Source: Bacteroidales bacterium (GTDB lineage: Bacteria; Bacteroidota; Bacteroidia; Bacteroidales; P3). From it: 37,546 nucleotides of DNA. Positions within the stretch are counted from its first letter, which is position 1. Every line of letters starts with the position of its first letter. Where the stretch lies: the NCBI GenBank assembly GCA_017469625.1, contig JAFUGA010000048.1:1-37546 (forward strand). The letters run 5' to 3'. Below, in pieces: positions 1 to 7,832 of the stretch. Under the pieces are notes generated by a model. The model did no database searches, was not told where the DNA came from, and saw only the letters and a list, made by a program, of their open reading frames with translations. A program made the translations under genes and the position numbers.

Positions 1-119
1 ATCAGCCTATCAATTGATGCCTAATAAACCTCATATAAGATATTTCAATAAACATAACCCTCTAATACCAAATGATATATCAGAAATTTTCCCACTCCTT
101 ATACCGAGTTAGCGTTAAA
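1..119 (+). mobile_element. 3' end of an insertion sequence (left copy)
   Basis: Bases 1-119 are the exact reverse complement of 37402-37520. Identity stops abruptly at 119/120, which marks an element end. The sequence codes for the last residues of a protein resembling a transposase C-terminus, so this is the right end of an IS truncated by the window edge, with its transposase reading into the window. The flanks outside the two copies differ, so they are separate insertions or a repeat at which the contig was broken. The IS family is uncertain; IS982-like is a low-confidence guess from the NIISALSAYQ...NKP pattern. Confidence 0.75.
2..112 (+). CDS. Transposase, C-terminal fragment (5' part outside window)
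   Basis: The open frame enters from the window edge and ends at TAG (110-112), seven bases before the repeat boundary. The visible residues include SAYQLMPNKPHIRY and NPLIPN, ending in LLIPS. No catalytic residues are in view. The same peptide is encoded at 37409-37546 on the other strand. A stop codon almost at the end of the element is typical of compact insertion sequences. Function is inferred from repetition and position rather than from a recognised domain. Confidence 0.55.
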   Translation, partial: SAYQLMPNKPHIRYFNKHNPLIPNDISEIFPLLIPS

Positions 120-205
120 AATAAGACTTTTTCAGTAGCAAAATAGAAGAATTTGATGACAAAACAAGACGGACGCACCCAAAAATAACTATGAAATAAG
201 AGGAA

Positions 206-237
206 AAAGGGAGAGAGAGATTTTAATCTCTCCCTTT
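206..237 (+). terminator. Hairpin, probable terminator after the left IS
   Basis: An 11-bp perfect stem (206-216 with 227-237, AAAGGGAGAGA/TCTCTCCCTTT) closes a 10-base loop. The base of the stem is A-rich on one side and T-rich on the other, so it could work in either direction. It lies between the IS end and the convergent radical SAM gene. Confidence 0.6.
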
Positions 238-254
238 ACTCTTACATAGTTAGT

Positions 255-307
255 AAAAAGCGGACGGATTTTTATATGTATAGGGAATTCCGTTCCGTCC
301 GCTTTTT
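255..307. terminator. Strong bidirectional terminator hairpin
   Basis: A 14-bp perfect stem (255-268 with 294-307) has five A's at its left foot and five T's at its right foot, around a 25-base AT-rich loop. Read on the minus strand it would end the radical SAM transcript after it passes the 21-bp array; on the plus strand it would stop transcription from the IS. Confidence 0.7.
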
Positions 308-343
308 GGTGTAGAAAGATTAAAGTGTTGATTTTGTATAGTT

Positions 344-511
344 TATTATAAAATCTTGTTTCACTCTTACGAAACGAAGTTTTAGAATTCTATCTCTTTG
401 TTTTAGAAAATTAGAATCAAGTTCTACGAAATTAAAACAAAGAGATAGAAATTTCTTTCTTTGTTTTAGAAAATTAAAACGAAGTTCTACAGAATTAGAA
501 TGAAAATCTAT
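344..511. repeat. 21-bp repeat array 1 (about 8 units)
   Basis: Units are contiguous and exactly 21 bp: 365-385, 386-406, 407-427, 428-448, 449-469, 470-490, 491-511, with a degenerate one at 344-364. The core is TAAAACAAAG or TAGAATCAAG followed by a variable hexamer (TTCTAC, AGATAG, TTTTAG). Units 386-406 and 449-469 are inverted without loss of the 21-bp phase. Four related arrays lie at 7627-7815, 14659-14784, 22270-22353 and 29404-29529. Confidence 0.9.
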
Positions 512-517
512 TGAAGT

Positions 518-1474
518 TTATGTTGGGTTTTGGTTGATGAAGCGGTTGTTATCAAAGTCTGGTAGGCAGGTTTCTTGCGAGGAAGTGTCTTGTAAAAAAC
601 CTTTGTAAAAACCTAACTCATAGAAAAAATCAACAAGTTCGGCGTATTCTTCCTTAGTGGTTTTTGTGTTAAGTTCTTCAAAAGGCAGAACGAAAGGCGG
701 AGTGTATTGGCTCATAATAGAGAGAGTTACAGCAGTAGAAATATCCCACGCAATAGTATCCAAGACTTTTTTACTCTCCTCTAAATAATTTGGTAACAGA
801 AGATGACGAATTATAAGCCCACTTTCTATTTTGTCGTCTTTGTCTGTAAGAATAGAAGAGCCTTTTTGTCTGTACATTTCTTTTATTGCCAACAGTGTTT
901 TTTCTCCATAATCCTTTGTCTTTGAGAATTTAAGAGATAAATCTTCACTTATATATTTGAAATCTGGTAAATAAATATCTACAACATTTTCTAAGGATTT
1001 TAAAACCTCAGGATTGTCATAACCATTTGAATTATAAACGATTTTAGGATAAATATTTCTTTTGTGCAATTCTCGTATTATTACATTCATAGCAGGTATT
1101 TGATGTGTAGGAGAAACAAAACCCAAAATATTTTCACTTTTTTGTAAAATTTTCTCTATTTCTGTTACCACGCTACCCACAGTTGGGTAAAGATTTTTTG
1201 GTTCAAGTGAATTGTTTGATATTTTATGATTTTGACAAAAGACACATTGGCAATTGCAATGCGAGAAAAAAACGTTGCAAACGCCTTTTTCCCGAGATAG
1301 AATAGGCTCTTCACCTTTGTGCAAGCAAATAAGGGCAATGTTTATATCTGCATCAAGGTTGCAAAATCCTCTTTCGCCATTCAATCTATTTTTATGACAT
1401 TTTCTTGGGCAAAGAGTACAGTCTTCAAGTATTTTTTTCTCTTCTAAAGTGTAGTATTTTAATATATCCGTCAT
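518..1474 (-). CDS. Radical SAM protein, PflX-like (COG1313)
   Basis: 318 aa. The radical SAM cluster motif CX3CX2C is at C73-C77-C80 within FFSHCNCQCVFCQN, which matches the PflX group of pyruvate-formate-lyase-activase-like proteins. An extra N-terminal cysteine set (CTLCPRKC about 19-26, then GFC at 37-38) is also a feature of that group and may hold a second metal site. The group is predicted to use [4Fe-4S]/SAM chemistry; its substrate is not established, and no formate lyase gene is visible here. It is monocistronic on the minus strand, divergent from the tRNA genes, with a TATCTTTG promoter (1495-1502) about 20 bases before the ATG. It runs towards array 1 and the hairpin at 255-307. 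Confidence 0.85.
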   Translation of the reverse strand: MTDILKYYTLEEKKILEDCTLCPRKCHKNRLNGERGFCNLDADINIALICLHKGEEPILSREKGVCNVFFSHCNCQCVFCQNHKISNNSLEPKNLYPTVGSVVTEIEKILQKSENILGFVSPTHQIPAMNVIIRELHKRNIYPKIVYNSNGYDNPEVLKSLENVVDIYLPDFKYISEDLSLKFSKTKDYGEKTLLAIKEMYRQKGSSILTDKDDKIESGLIIRHLLLPNYLEESKKVLDTIAWDISTAVTLSIMSQYTPPFVLPFEELNTKTTKEEYAELVDFFYELGFYKGFLQDTSSQETCLPDFDNNRFINQNPT

Positions 1475-1494
1475 CGTTTTTCCGTTTTATTTTG

Positions 1495-1502
1495 CAAAGA
1501 TA
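1495..1502 (-). promoter_or_regulatory. Bacteroidota -7 box for the radical SAM gene
   Basis: Minus-strand TATCTTTG fits TAnnTTTG and lies about 20 bases upstream of the ATG. No convincing -33 TTTG is visible. Confidence 0.65.
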
Positions 1503-1524
1503 AATAAATTTTTATCTAAAAAAA

Positions 1525-1556
1525 TTTGTTGGATATTATTTTTCTTTATAATTTTG
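1525..1556 (+). promoter_or_regulatory. Full Bacteroidota promoter for the tRNA pair
   Basis: TTTG (1525-1528), 20 bases, then TAATTTTG (1549-1556): the complete -33/-7 architecture at canonical spacing. The expected start falls about 10 bases before the mature 5' end of tRNA-Glu. It is the best-formed promoter in the window. Confidence 0.8.
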
Positions 1557-1573
1557 CAAAAATTTTTTCACAA

Positions 1574-1645
1574 GGCACCTTCGTCTAACGGCTAGGACGG
1601 CAGATTCTCATTCTGTAAATAAGGGTTCGATTCCCTTAGGTGCTA
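1574..1645 (+). tRNA. tRNA-Glu (anticodon CTC)
   Basis: 72 nt. The acceptor arm GGCACCT pairs with AGGTGCT (one G-U), the T-loop contains GGTTCGATTCC, and the D-arm is of Glu type (TTCGTCTAACGGCTAGGAC). The anticodon loop TTCTCAT puts CTC after T33, so it reads GAG. CCA is not encoded. It is followed after 11 bases by tRNA-Ser and shares its promoter. Confidence 0.88.
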
Positions 1646-1656
1646 CAATGGCTGAA

Positions 1657-1743
1657 GGAAAATTGCCAGAGTGGTTGATTGGGCTTGACTCGAAATCAAG
1701 TGTGCGGGCAACTGCACCATAGGTTCGAATCCTATATTTTCCG
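1657..1743 (+). tRNA. tRNA-Ser (anticodon CGA)
   Basis: 87 nt with the long variable arm of a type II tRNA. The acceptor arm GGAAAAT pairs with ATTTTCC, with discriminator G. The anticodon stem CTTGA/TCAAG encloses CTCGAAA, giving CGA, which reads UCG. The T-arm holds GGTTCGAATCC. CCA is not encoded. Confidence 0.92.
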
Positions 1744-1808
1744 CTGATTTAGAAAAGAAAAGTAGAATTAAATTTTTTTCATAATCATTTTTGTTTTAGT
1801 ATACCGGA

Positions 1809-1847
1809 GGAAGTGGTGTTGTGAAACATCACTTTCTATTTTTTTTA
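1809..1847 (+). terminator. Terminator of the tRNA operon
   Basis: A 10-bp stem (GGAAGTGGTG with CATCACTTTC, two G-U pairs) is followed by TATTTTTTTT. It separates the tRNAs from the TonB receptor operon. Confidence 0.75.
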
Positions 1848-1862
1848 TCCAATAAAATGTTG

Positions 1863-1870
1863 TAATTTTG
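1863..1870 (+). promoter_or_regulatory. -7 box of the envelope operon
   Basis: TAATTTTG fits TAnnTTTG, followed by GC as at most other starts in this window. It lies about 40 bases before the proposed start at 1910. It also shows that an in-frame TTG at 1868 cannot be the translation start, since it is part of the promoter. Confidence 0.65.
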
Positions 1871-1909
1871 CGTTATATTATTGTTCAAAGCAAAAAAGAT
1901 AAAAAAGTG

Positions 1910-4315
1910 TTGAAAAAATATATAATACTAGTAGTTTGTGTTTCGGTGTCTTTACTTTCTTATTCTCAACAAAAGATACAAGGTAAAGTAACTGATAAAC
2001 AGGGTAATGGAATAGAAAATGTAAGTATTGGCACTCTGAATTTAAACAAGCCAATAGGCACAAGTACAAACCAAAATGGTAGATATTCTTTGGATTTGAA
2101 AGCAAACAAAGAGTATAAAATTCGTTTTTCGTGTATAGGTTACAAGGATTACGATACTATAATAACGTTGCAATCTCTACAAAATAAAACAATAGATGTA
2201 GTTTTGGAAAACTCTTCAGAAACCCTTAATACTGTGGAAGTGAAAGGCGATTATTCAAGGGAAGAGGGAGTTACAAGGATTTCTTCTGAGTGGGCAAAGA
2301 ATACAGCAGGTCCTACAGGAGGTGTAGAAAATGTAATAAAATCTACAGAGGGTGTTTCTTCCAATAATGAACTTTCTTCGCAATATTCTGTTAGAGGAGG
2401 AAACTTTGATGAAAATCTTGTCTATGTTAATGATATAGAAATAAATAGACCTATTCTTATAAGAAACGGACAGCAAGAGGGACTTTCATTTATAAATACC
2501 GATATGGTAGGAGATATTCAGTTTTCTTCGGGTGGATTTGATGCAAAGTACGGAGATAAAATGTCTTCTGTATTGGATATAAAGTATAGAAAACCAACGG
2601 AGTTCAAAGGTAATGCAAGTCTTGGTCTTCTTGGTGGAGCCTTGCATTTGGAGGGTTTAATAGGTTCTCGTTTTACTTATCAAGTGGGTTATAGAAACAA
2701 AACAAACAAATATCTTTTGAATTCATTGGAGACAGACGGTGAATACAACACAACTTTCAATGATTTGCAAGCCTATCTTACTTATGATTTGAACGAGAAA
2801 ACAGAGTTATCTTTCTTGGGTAATATTGCAGATAACAAATATAATTTTGTACCACAGACAAGAGAAACACAATTTGGTAATATCTATCAAACACTGAACC
2901 TAAAGATTTATTTTGATGGAGAAGAGGTTGATAGATTTACATCTTTGTTTGGTGCGTTTATGCTAAATCATAAATTGTCAGACAAAGTTCAACTAAAATT
3001 CATTGCCTCTGCTTTTTCCACAGACGAAAAAGAAACTTATGATATACAAGGTCAGTATTGGCTTTATGAAACAGGAGGTTTGGGTAGCGAACAAGAGTTT
3101 GATAGAGGTATAGGAACATACCTTGAACACGCAAGAAATAATTTGAATGCAAATATATTCAATTTGGAACATAAGGGATACAAATATTATGATAATGGAA
3201 CTTTGTCTTGGGGTGTGAAATACCAGAGAGAACAGATAGATGACAAGATAAAGGAGTGGAAAATGGTGGATTCTTCGGACTATACTATACCATCTATTTA
3301 CGATAATATAGGAACTTATGACGGAGCGAAACCTCCACTTTTGCAAAACTATTATAAATCAAATAATGATATATCCAGCAACCGTATAACTGCATTTGTG
3401 CAACGTCAAATAAAGATAGAAAAACAGAAAGGTACGTATTTCTTCAACTTAGGTTTAAGGGGACAGTATTGGGACTTCAATAAGGAGATTTTTCCTTCAC
3501 CTCGTGCAAGTGTAAGTTACAAACCAAACATCAAACAAGATATTTTATTCAGATTTGCTACAGGTATATATGCACAGTTTCCTTTTTACAGAGAATACAG
3601 AAATGAACAAGGAGAAATAAACAAAGATATAAAGAGTCAGAAATCTTGGCATTTTGTTTTGTCTTCTGATTGGAATTTCAAAATGCTTGACAGAAACTTC
3701 AAGTTTGTTACTTCTGCATATTACAAATATCTTTGGGATATAATACCTTATCATATAGACAACGTAAGGCTAAGATATACAGCACTAAACAATGCAAGCG
3801 GTTATGCAGCAGGTTTAGATATGAAACTCTTTGGTGAATTTATAAAAGGTATAGACTCTTGGGTAACTCTATCTTTTATGAAGACAGAACAAGATATAGA
3901 AGGGGACGGTTTGGGATATTTACCTCGTCCTACAGACCAATTGGTTAATGCGAGCGTAAGTTTCCAAGACTATTTGCCTAATATGCCTTGGATGAGGGTT
4001 TATTTGAATTTCAATTATGGAAGTGGATACCCATATTATCCACCAAACACAAGCAACGTTTTTAGAATGCCTCACTATCTTAGAGCCGATATTGCTTTTA
4101 CCTTTAGGATAAAAGACGAAGATGCAAGTTGGGCAAAAGACAACTTTATGAAATTTGCTAAAAAGATATGGCTGAATATAGAATGGCTGAACGTGTTTAA
4201 CAACAAGAACGTTATATCTTATATGTACGTACAGGACTTTGCAGGGGCTACTTATTCAGTTCCTAATTACCTTACACCTACATTGTTGAACGCAAAACTT
4301 ACAGTAGAATTTTAA
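1910..4315 (+). CDS. TonB-dependent outer-membrane receptor with CarboxypepD_reg-like domain
   Basis: About 801 aa. Order: signal peptide (hydrophobic IILVVCVSVSLLSYSQ), carboxypeptidase-regulatory-like beta domain (about 21-105, KIQGKVTDKQGNGIENVSIGT), plug domain (about 125-230, with YSVRGGNFDENLVYVNDIEI), then a beta-barrel ending in aromatic/hydrophobic TVEF. It probably imports a ligand energised by TonB; no SusD partner lies beside it, so the substrate is unknown. No ATG fits the N-terminus: the choice is TTG 1910 or GTG 1907, both placing lysines before the hydrophobic core and both downstream of the TAATTTTG promoter. It is first in an operon with the M16-like gene (14 bases on) and the type-B sorted secreted protein. 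The envelope-operon role is inferred from that context. Confidence 0.85.
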   Translation: MKKYIILVVCVSVSLLSYSQQKIQGKVTDKQGNGIENVSIGTLNLNKPIGTSTNQNGRYSLDLKANKEYKIRFSCIGYKDYDTIITLQSLQNKTIDVVLENSSETLNTVEVKGDYSREEGVTRISSEWAKNTAGPTGGVENVIKSTEGVSSNNELSSQYSVRGGNFDENLVYVNDIEINRPILIRNGQQEGLSFINTDMVGDIQFSSGGFDAKYGDKMSSVLDIKYRKPTEFKGNASLGLLGGALHLEGLIGSRFTYQVGYRNKTNKYLLNSLETDGEYNTTFNDLQAYLTYDLNEKTELSFLGNIADNKYNFVPQTRETQFGNIYQTLNLKIYFDGEEVDRFTSLFGAFMLNHKLSDKVQLKFIASAFSTDEKETYDIQGQYWLYETGGLGSEQEFDRGIGTYLEHARNNLNANIFNLEHKGYKYYDNGTLSWGVKYQREQIDDKIKEWKMVDSSDYTIPSIYDNIGTYDGAKPPLLQNYYKSNNDISSNRITAFVQRQIKIEKQKGTYFFNLGLRGQYWDFNKEIFPSPRASVSYKPNIKQDILFRFATGIYAQFPFYREYRNEQGEINKDIKSQKSWHFVLSSDWNFKMLDRNFKFVTSAYYKYLWDIIPYHIDNVRLRYTALNNASGYAAGLDMKLFGEFIKGIDSWVTLSFMKTEQDIEGDGLGYLPRPTDQLVNASVSFQDYLPNMPWMRVYLNFNYGSGYPYYPPNTSNVFRMPHYLRADIAFTFRIKDEDASWAKDNFMKFAKKIWLNIEWLNVFNNKNVISYMYVQDFAGATYSVPNYLTPTLLNAKLTVEF

Positions 4316-4329
4316 TAACAAAACATATA

Positions 4330-5601
4330 ATGACAATACCAGATTTCAATAGTATAACAATCAAAAATTATTACCCTACGGTAAGAGAATTATCCAATGG
4401 AATAAAGACTTATTGTTTCAATAACAATGAGATGGACGTTATTTTTATGAAGATAATCTTTTACAATGCAGGTACAGTTTCGCAAGATAAGTTTTTCACG
4501 GCTTCATTGACTAAAACGCAACTCAATCAAGGCACAAAAGATTTTTCAGACAAAGAATTGGCAGATAATATTGATTATTACGGATTAAATTCTTCACACA
4601 CAACGGGCAACGAACGTACTGTGTTGGATTTTTCCTTTATGCAACAGTATCAAAAAGAAGTTTTACCACTTATAGAACAAATGGTGAAATATCCAACTTT
4701 TCCTGAAAACAATCTGCAAATAACTATAAACAATTCTAAACAAGACTATATGCTTAAACAACAGCAAACTAACTTCTTATCTCACAGAGCCTTTATGTCA
4801 AATCTTTTTGGTAAAAATCACCCTTATGGAAAATATGCAGAGATAGAAGATTACGACAAGGTGAAAACAGAAGATTTGAAAGCGTTTTACAAGAAAAGAT
4901 ATTCATATAATCAATGCTATATTTTGTTGTCTGGTAATGTGAATGAAGAGTTTTATTCTTTGCTTGACAATGCTTTGGGTAAAGATTTTTGGAACAAAGA
5001 CTCTGCTGATACAAATATAAAACCTATAGATATAAACTATAACCCAAACTCTCAAACGATATTTACTCATCTTCCTTCTGCTGTTCAGGCTTCTATAGTT
5101 ATGGGAAGATTTGTAGATGGTATAAATAGTGAAAACTATGTGCCATTGTCTGTTCTCAACTGTTTGTTTGGTGGATATTTCAACTCAAGGTTGATGTCCA
5201 ACATTAGAGAAGAAAAAGGCTATACTTACGGAATAAACTCAGTTATAGCACCTTTCAAATATGGAAGTATAATGTTTATAGCCACAGATGTTGCTATGGA
5301 TAAATACGAACAAACCTTAGAGGAGATAGACAAAGAAATGTGCCGTTTGAAACAAGAAACGGTGTCTGATTATGAACTATCTATGGTAAAGAATTATATG
5401 ATAGGGGATATGCTTCGCTCAAACGATGGTGTGGATATGATGATGGATAATTACGATTACGTTATACGCTATTCTCTGACAAACGATTACAATTCTATTA
5501 CCTTGAATAAAATTCGCCAAATAACGCCTGAAGATATTAAATCTATGGCACAGAAATATCTAAACAAAGAGAATTTTATAACATCTATTGCTTTAAAATA
5601 G
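4330..5601 (+). CDS. M16-family peptidase homologue lacking the zinc motif
   Basis: 423 aa with M16 fold features: N-terminal ELSNGIKTYCF, a GRFVDGINSENY...LLFGGYFNSRLM-type central region, and the R/Y signature NIREEKGYTYGINS about residue 295-308, which shapes the substrate pocket. The HxxEH zinc motif expected around residue 60 is absent; that stretch reads SLTKTQLNQG, so it should be catalytically inactive. In Bacteroidota and other bacteria, M16 proteins often work as an active/inactive pair. The only active M16 here is at 30880-32118, in another operon. No signal peptide is evident, so the location is unclear. It sits between the TonB receptor and a secreted protein (two bases to the next ATG), suggesting an envelope or secretion-linked role. 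Confidence 0.82.
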   Translation: MTIPDFNSITIKNYYPTVRELSNGIKTYCFNNNEMDVIFMKIIFYNAGTVSQDKFFTASLTKTQLNQGTKDFSDKELADNIDYYGLNSSHTTGNERTVLDFSFMQQYQKEVLPLIEQMVKYPTFPENNLQITINNSKQDYMLKQQQTNFLSHRAFMSNLFGKNHPYGKYAEIEDYDKVKTEDLKAFYKKRYSYNQCYILLSGNVNEEFYSLLDNALGKDFWNKDSADTNIKPIDINYNPNSQTIFTHLPSAVQASIVMGRFVDGINSENYVPLSVLNCLFGGYFNSRLMSNIREEKGYTYGINSVIAPFKYGSIMFIATDVAMDKYEQTLEEIDKEMCRLKQETVSDYELSMVKNYMIGDMLRSNDGVDMMMDNYDYVIRYSLTNDYNSITLNKIRQITPEDIKSMAQKYLNKENFITSIALK

Positions 5602-5603
5602 TT

Positions 5604-7421
5604 ATGCTTTTGTTTGTAAGAAAATATAGAGGAAACCTTTACAACACATCAAAGAAAATACTTTCTTGTGTGGTTCTTCTGTCTTCTTTTCTTTGTTTGA
5701 AAGCACAGGATACTACTGCTTATTTCACTGCTTTTCAAGGGCAACTTCTCAATGATTCTGTTGCACAACTTTCTGCACCTACCGTGAGTGATGGATATTA
5801 CGGTTATGTGGAGAAAAAGCAGTCTTCTAAAGGTAATGTATGGGAAAGGATTTCTGAGTTGGACTCTATGAAGTTTGAAGAACCGTTTTTAGATACTTTT
5901 TCTTACACTTGCAAAGATACTATAACGTATAGACTTATTCAACGTCATTCTACATACGGCAACCCTAACGAAATATGTGTTAGCAACGAAATTCAGTTTA
6001 TAGTAGGCGACACAGAAATACCAGAAATGCCTGCAATAAAGACTGCAACTATTAACCTTAATACTCAGAAATATGAACTTTCTTGGTCTATGTCTGCTTC
6101 TGAAGACGTGGAGGGTTATGTAATTTGTATGGGTAATCCTTGTGTGGCTTTAGATACTGTTTGGGGAAGAGAAACAACAAGTTATGTTTGTAACTCTTGC
6201 GATATTACTCAAGCAAATTCTTTAGCCGTCATGGCTTTTGATACTTGTAGAAACACATCTTTAAGAACTGACAAACAGACAAACATTGTTCTTTCTGCAA
6301 GGATAACGGATTGTGCCAATTCGGCGAAACTTTCTTGGACGGAATATGAGAATATGCCAAACGGATTGAATACATATAATGTATATATGAAGCAGGGTAG
6401 TGGCGAATATACACTTTTAGACCAGACTATCTTTAATAATATAAATGTACAAATACCTTCAAGTAGTCAAACTACAACATTTTACGTTGAGGCGGTGGAT
6501 AATACTTCTACTTTGAAATCAAAATCCAACACTGTTAGTTTGCAACCAAATACAGCAGATACTTTGGATTTCGTTATAATACGTTCTGCCTCTGTGAATA
6601 TGGATAACAAATCTGTAACCGTAAGAGCCTTTGTAGATAACAGCAAAGCAATACAGGATTTTAAACTTTACCGTTCCAAAGATTCAGAAGAGTTTTCATT
6701 GATAAAGACTATACCGTTTGCCAATCAAACAATATTGGAGGTACAAGACGAAATAGGCGAGGAGATTCTTGACCATATTTATACCTATTATATAGAGGCT
6801 TCGGATATATGTGGCAACACTTACACACGTTCAAAAAACAAGGCAACTACTATGAGAGTTGTGGTGGAGGATATTTCGTTTTCTGAAAACAAAGTAACAT
6901 GGACACCTTTCACTCTTTGGGAAAATAATGGTTATCAAGTGTATAGATATATGGACGGTGATATAGAGAACGCCGATTATGTTGGTTTTACTATGGCAAA
7001 TATTTTTGTAGATGATTTGTCTGAAACAGTATCTCAAGCAGATAAGATTTACTATTATGTAACCACAGAAGAGGCTAATGTAGGAGCAGATGACAGAATA
7101 GAAACTTCATCTTCTTCGCACAACTATACAAAGAGAGAAACTATCTTTTTCGTACCAAATGCTTTTGCTCCAAAGGATTATAACGTTGAAATTAACACCT
7201 TTAAACCTTCTTGCCACTTTGTAAAAAATGGAACCTATGAAATGAATATCTATAACCGTTGGGGGACACTTTTATTTTCAACTCATATACCAGAAGAAGG
7301 TTGGAACGGAAAATACAAAGAAGAGTTTTGTCCTGTTGGAGTGTATATTTACAAGATACAATTCGTAAATTCTATGGGCAAGATAGAAAAACATTCTGGT
7401 ACTTTTATGCTATATGATTAA
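5604..7421 (+). CDS. Secreted multidomain protein with type IX (type B, CHU_C) sorting domain
   Basis: 605 aa. An N-terminal signal peptide (hydrophobic to about residue 35, ending LKAQ) is followed by several beta-rich fibronectin-III-like modules (about 140-230, 235-315, 325-420, 425-510; TFYVEAVDN and YYIEASDICGN are typical strands). The C-terminal domain from about 514 (FVPNAFAP, NIYNRWGTLLFST, GWNGKYKEEFCPVGVYIYKIQF) is the gliding-motility-associated type-B sorting domain (TIGR04131-like). Such proteins cross the outer membrane by the type IX system and act outside the cell, often as adhesins. It is last in the operon starting at 1910. The ATG is two bases after the previous stop. No enzymatic motif was seen. 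Confidence 0.85.
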   Translation: MLLFVRKYRGNLYNTSKKILSCVVLLSSFLCLKAQDTTAYFTAFQGQLLNDSVAQLSAPTVSDGYYGYVEKKQSSKGNVWERISELDSMKFEEPFLDTFSYTCKDTITYRLIQRHSTYGNPNEICVSNEIQFIVGDTEIPEMPAIKTATINLNTQKYELSWSMSASEDVEGYVICMGNPCVALDTVWGRETTSYVCNSCDITQANSLAVMAFDTCRNTSLRTDKQTNIVLSARITDCANSAKLSWTEYENMPNGLNTYNVYMKQGSGEYTLLDQTIFNNINVQIPSSSQTTTFYVEAVDNTSTLKSKSNTVSLQPNTADTLDFVIIRSASVNMDNKSVTVRAFVDNSKAIQDFKLYRSKDSEEFSLIKTIPFANQTILEVQDEIGEEILDHIYTYYIEASDICGNTYTRSKNKATTMRVVVEDISFSENKVTWTPFTLWENNGYQVYRYMDGDIENADYVGFTMANIFVDDLSETVSQADKIYYYVTTEEANVGADDRIETSSSSHNYTKRETIFFVPNAFAPKDYNVEINTFKPSCHFVKNGTYEMNIYNRWGTLLFSTHIPEEGWNGKYKEEFCPVGVYIYKIQFVNSMGKIEKHSGTFMLYD

Positions 7422-7562
7422 GTGGTTTTGTTAAGTAATAGCACTCTTTAAATTCATACATTATAAAACAAGTTGCTACTTTACACACCTAATAATTATA
7501 GACCAATAACAATAGTATAATATTACAAGAAAATTATTCTTTTTTAACAAAAAACTATTCCT

Positions 7563-7607
7563 AACGAAGAGATATAAAATAAAACAACAATCTCTTCGTT
7601 CTTTTTT
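7563..7607 (+). terminator. Terminator of the TonB receptor/M16/secreted protein operon
   Basis: A perfect 11-bp stem (7563-7573 AACGAAGAGAT with 7590-7600 ATCTCTTCGTT) is followed by CTTTTTTG. The arm ACGAAGAGAT is the same word as a variant of the 21-bp repeat unit that starts 20 bases downstream. The rest of 7422-7562 is AT-rich with nothing recognisable. Confidence 0.8.
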
Positions 7608-7626
7608 GTTGGGTAAGTATTTTTTT

Positions 7627-7815
7627 AGAAATAAAACTTTATTCTACAAAAATAAAACAAAGTTCTACGAAATTAGAATCAAGTTTTAGAATTCTAAAAC
7701 AAAGTTTTAGAAAATTAAAACAAAGAGATAGAATTCTAAAACAAAGTTCTACAAAATTAAAACGAAGTTTCGTAAAATTAAAGTAAAGTTTCGTAAAAGT
7801 AGGGTAAAGAAATAA
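7627..7815. repeat. 21-bp repeat array 2 (9 units)
   Basis: Nine contiguous 21-bp units (7627, 7648, 7669, 7690, 7711, 7732, 7753, 7774, 7795) with no slip in phase; the first and last are degenerate. Hexamer endings in order include TTCTAC, TTTTAG, TTTTAG, AGATAG, TTCTAC, TTTCGT and TTTCGT. Unit joints can form the palindrome TAGAATTCTA. The array fills the space between the operon terminator and the PagL-like gene. Confidence 0.92.
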
Positions 7816-7832
7816 TAAAATAGTGTAAGTAT

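Noticed and set aside
344-511. CRISPR array
   Set aside because: Units are contiguous 21-mers with no separate unique spacers, individual units are inverted, and no cas genes are present.
1868-1909. Translation start of the TonB receptor at TTG 1868
   Set aside because: That TTG lies inside the TAATTTTG -7 box and would add a hydrophilic stretch before the signal peptide. The same error was avoided for dnaB (9127), the antitoxin (14906) and the DUF4838 gene (23555).
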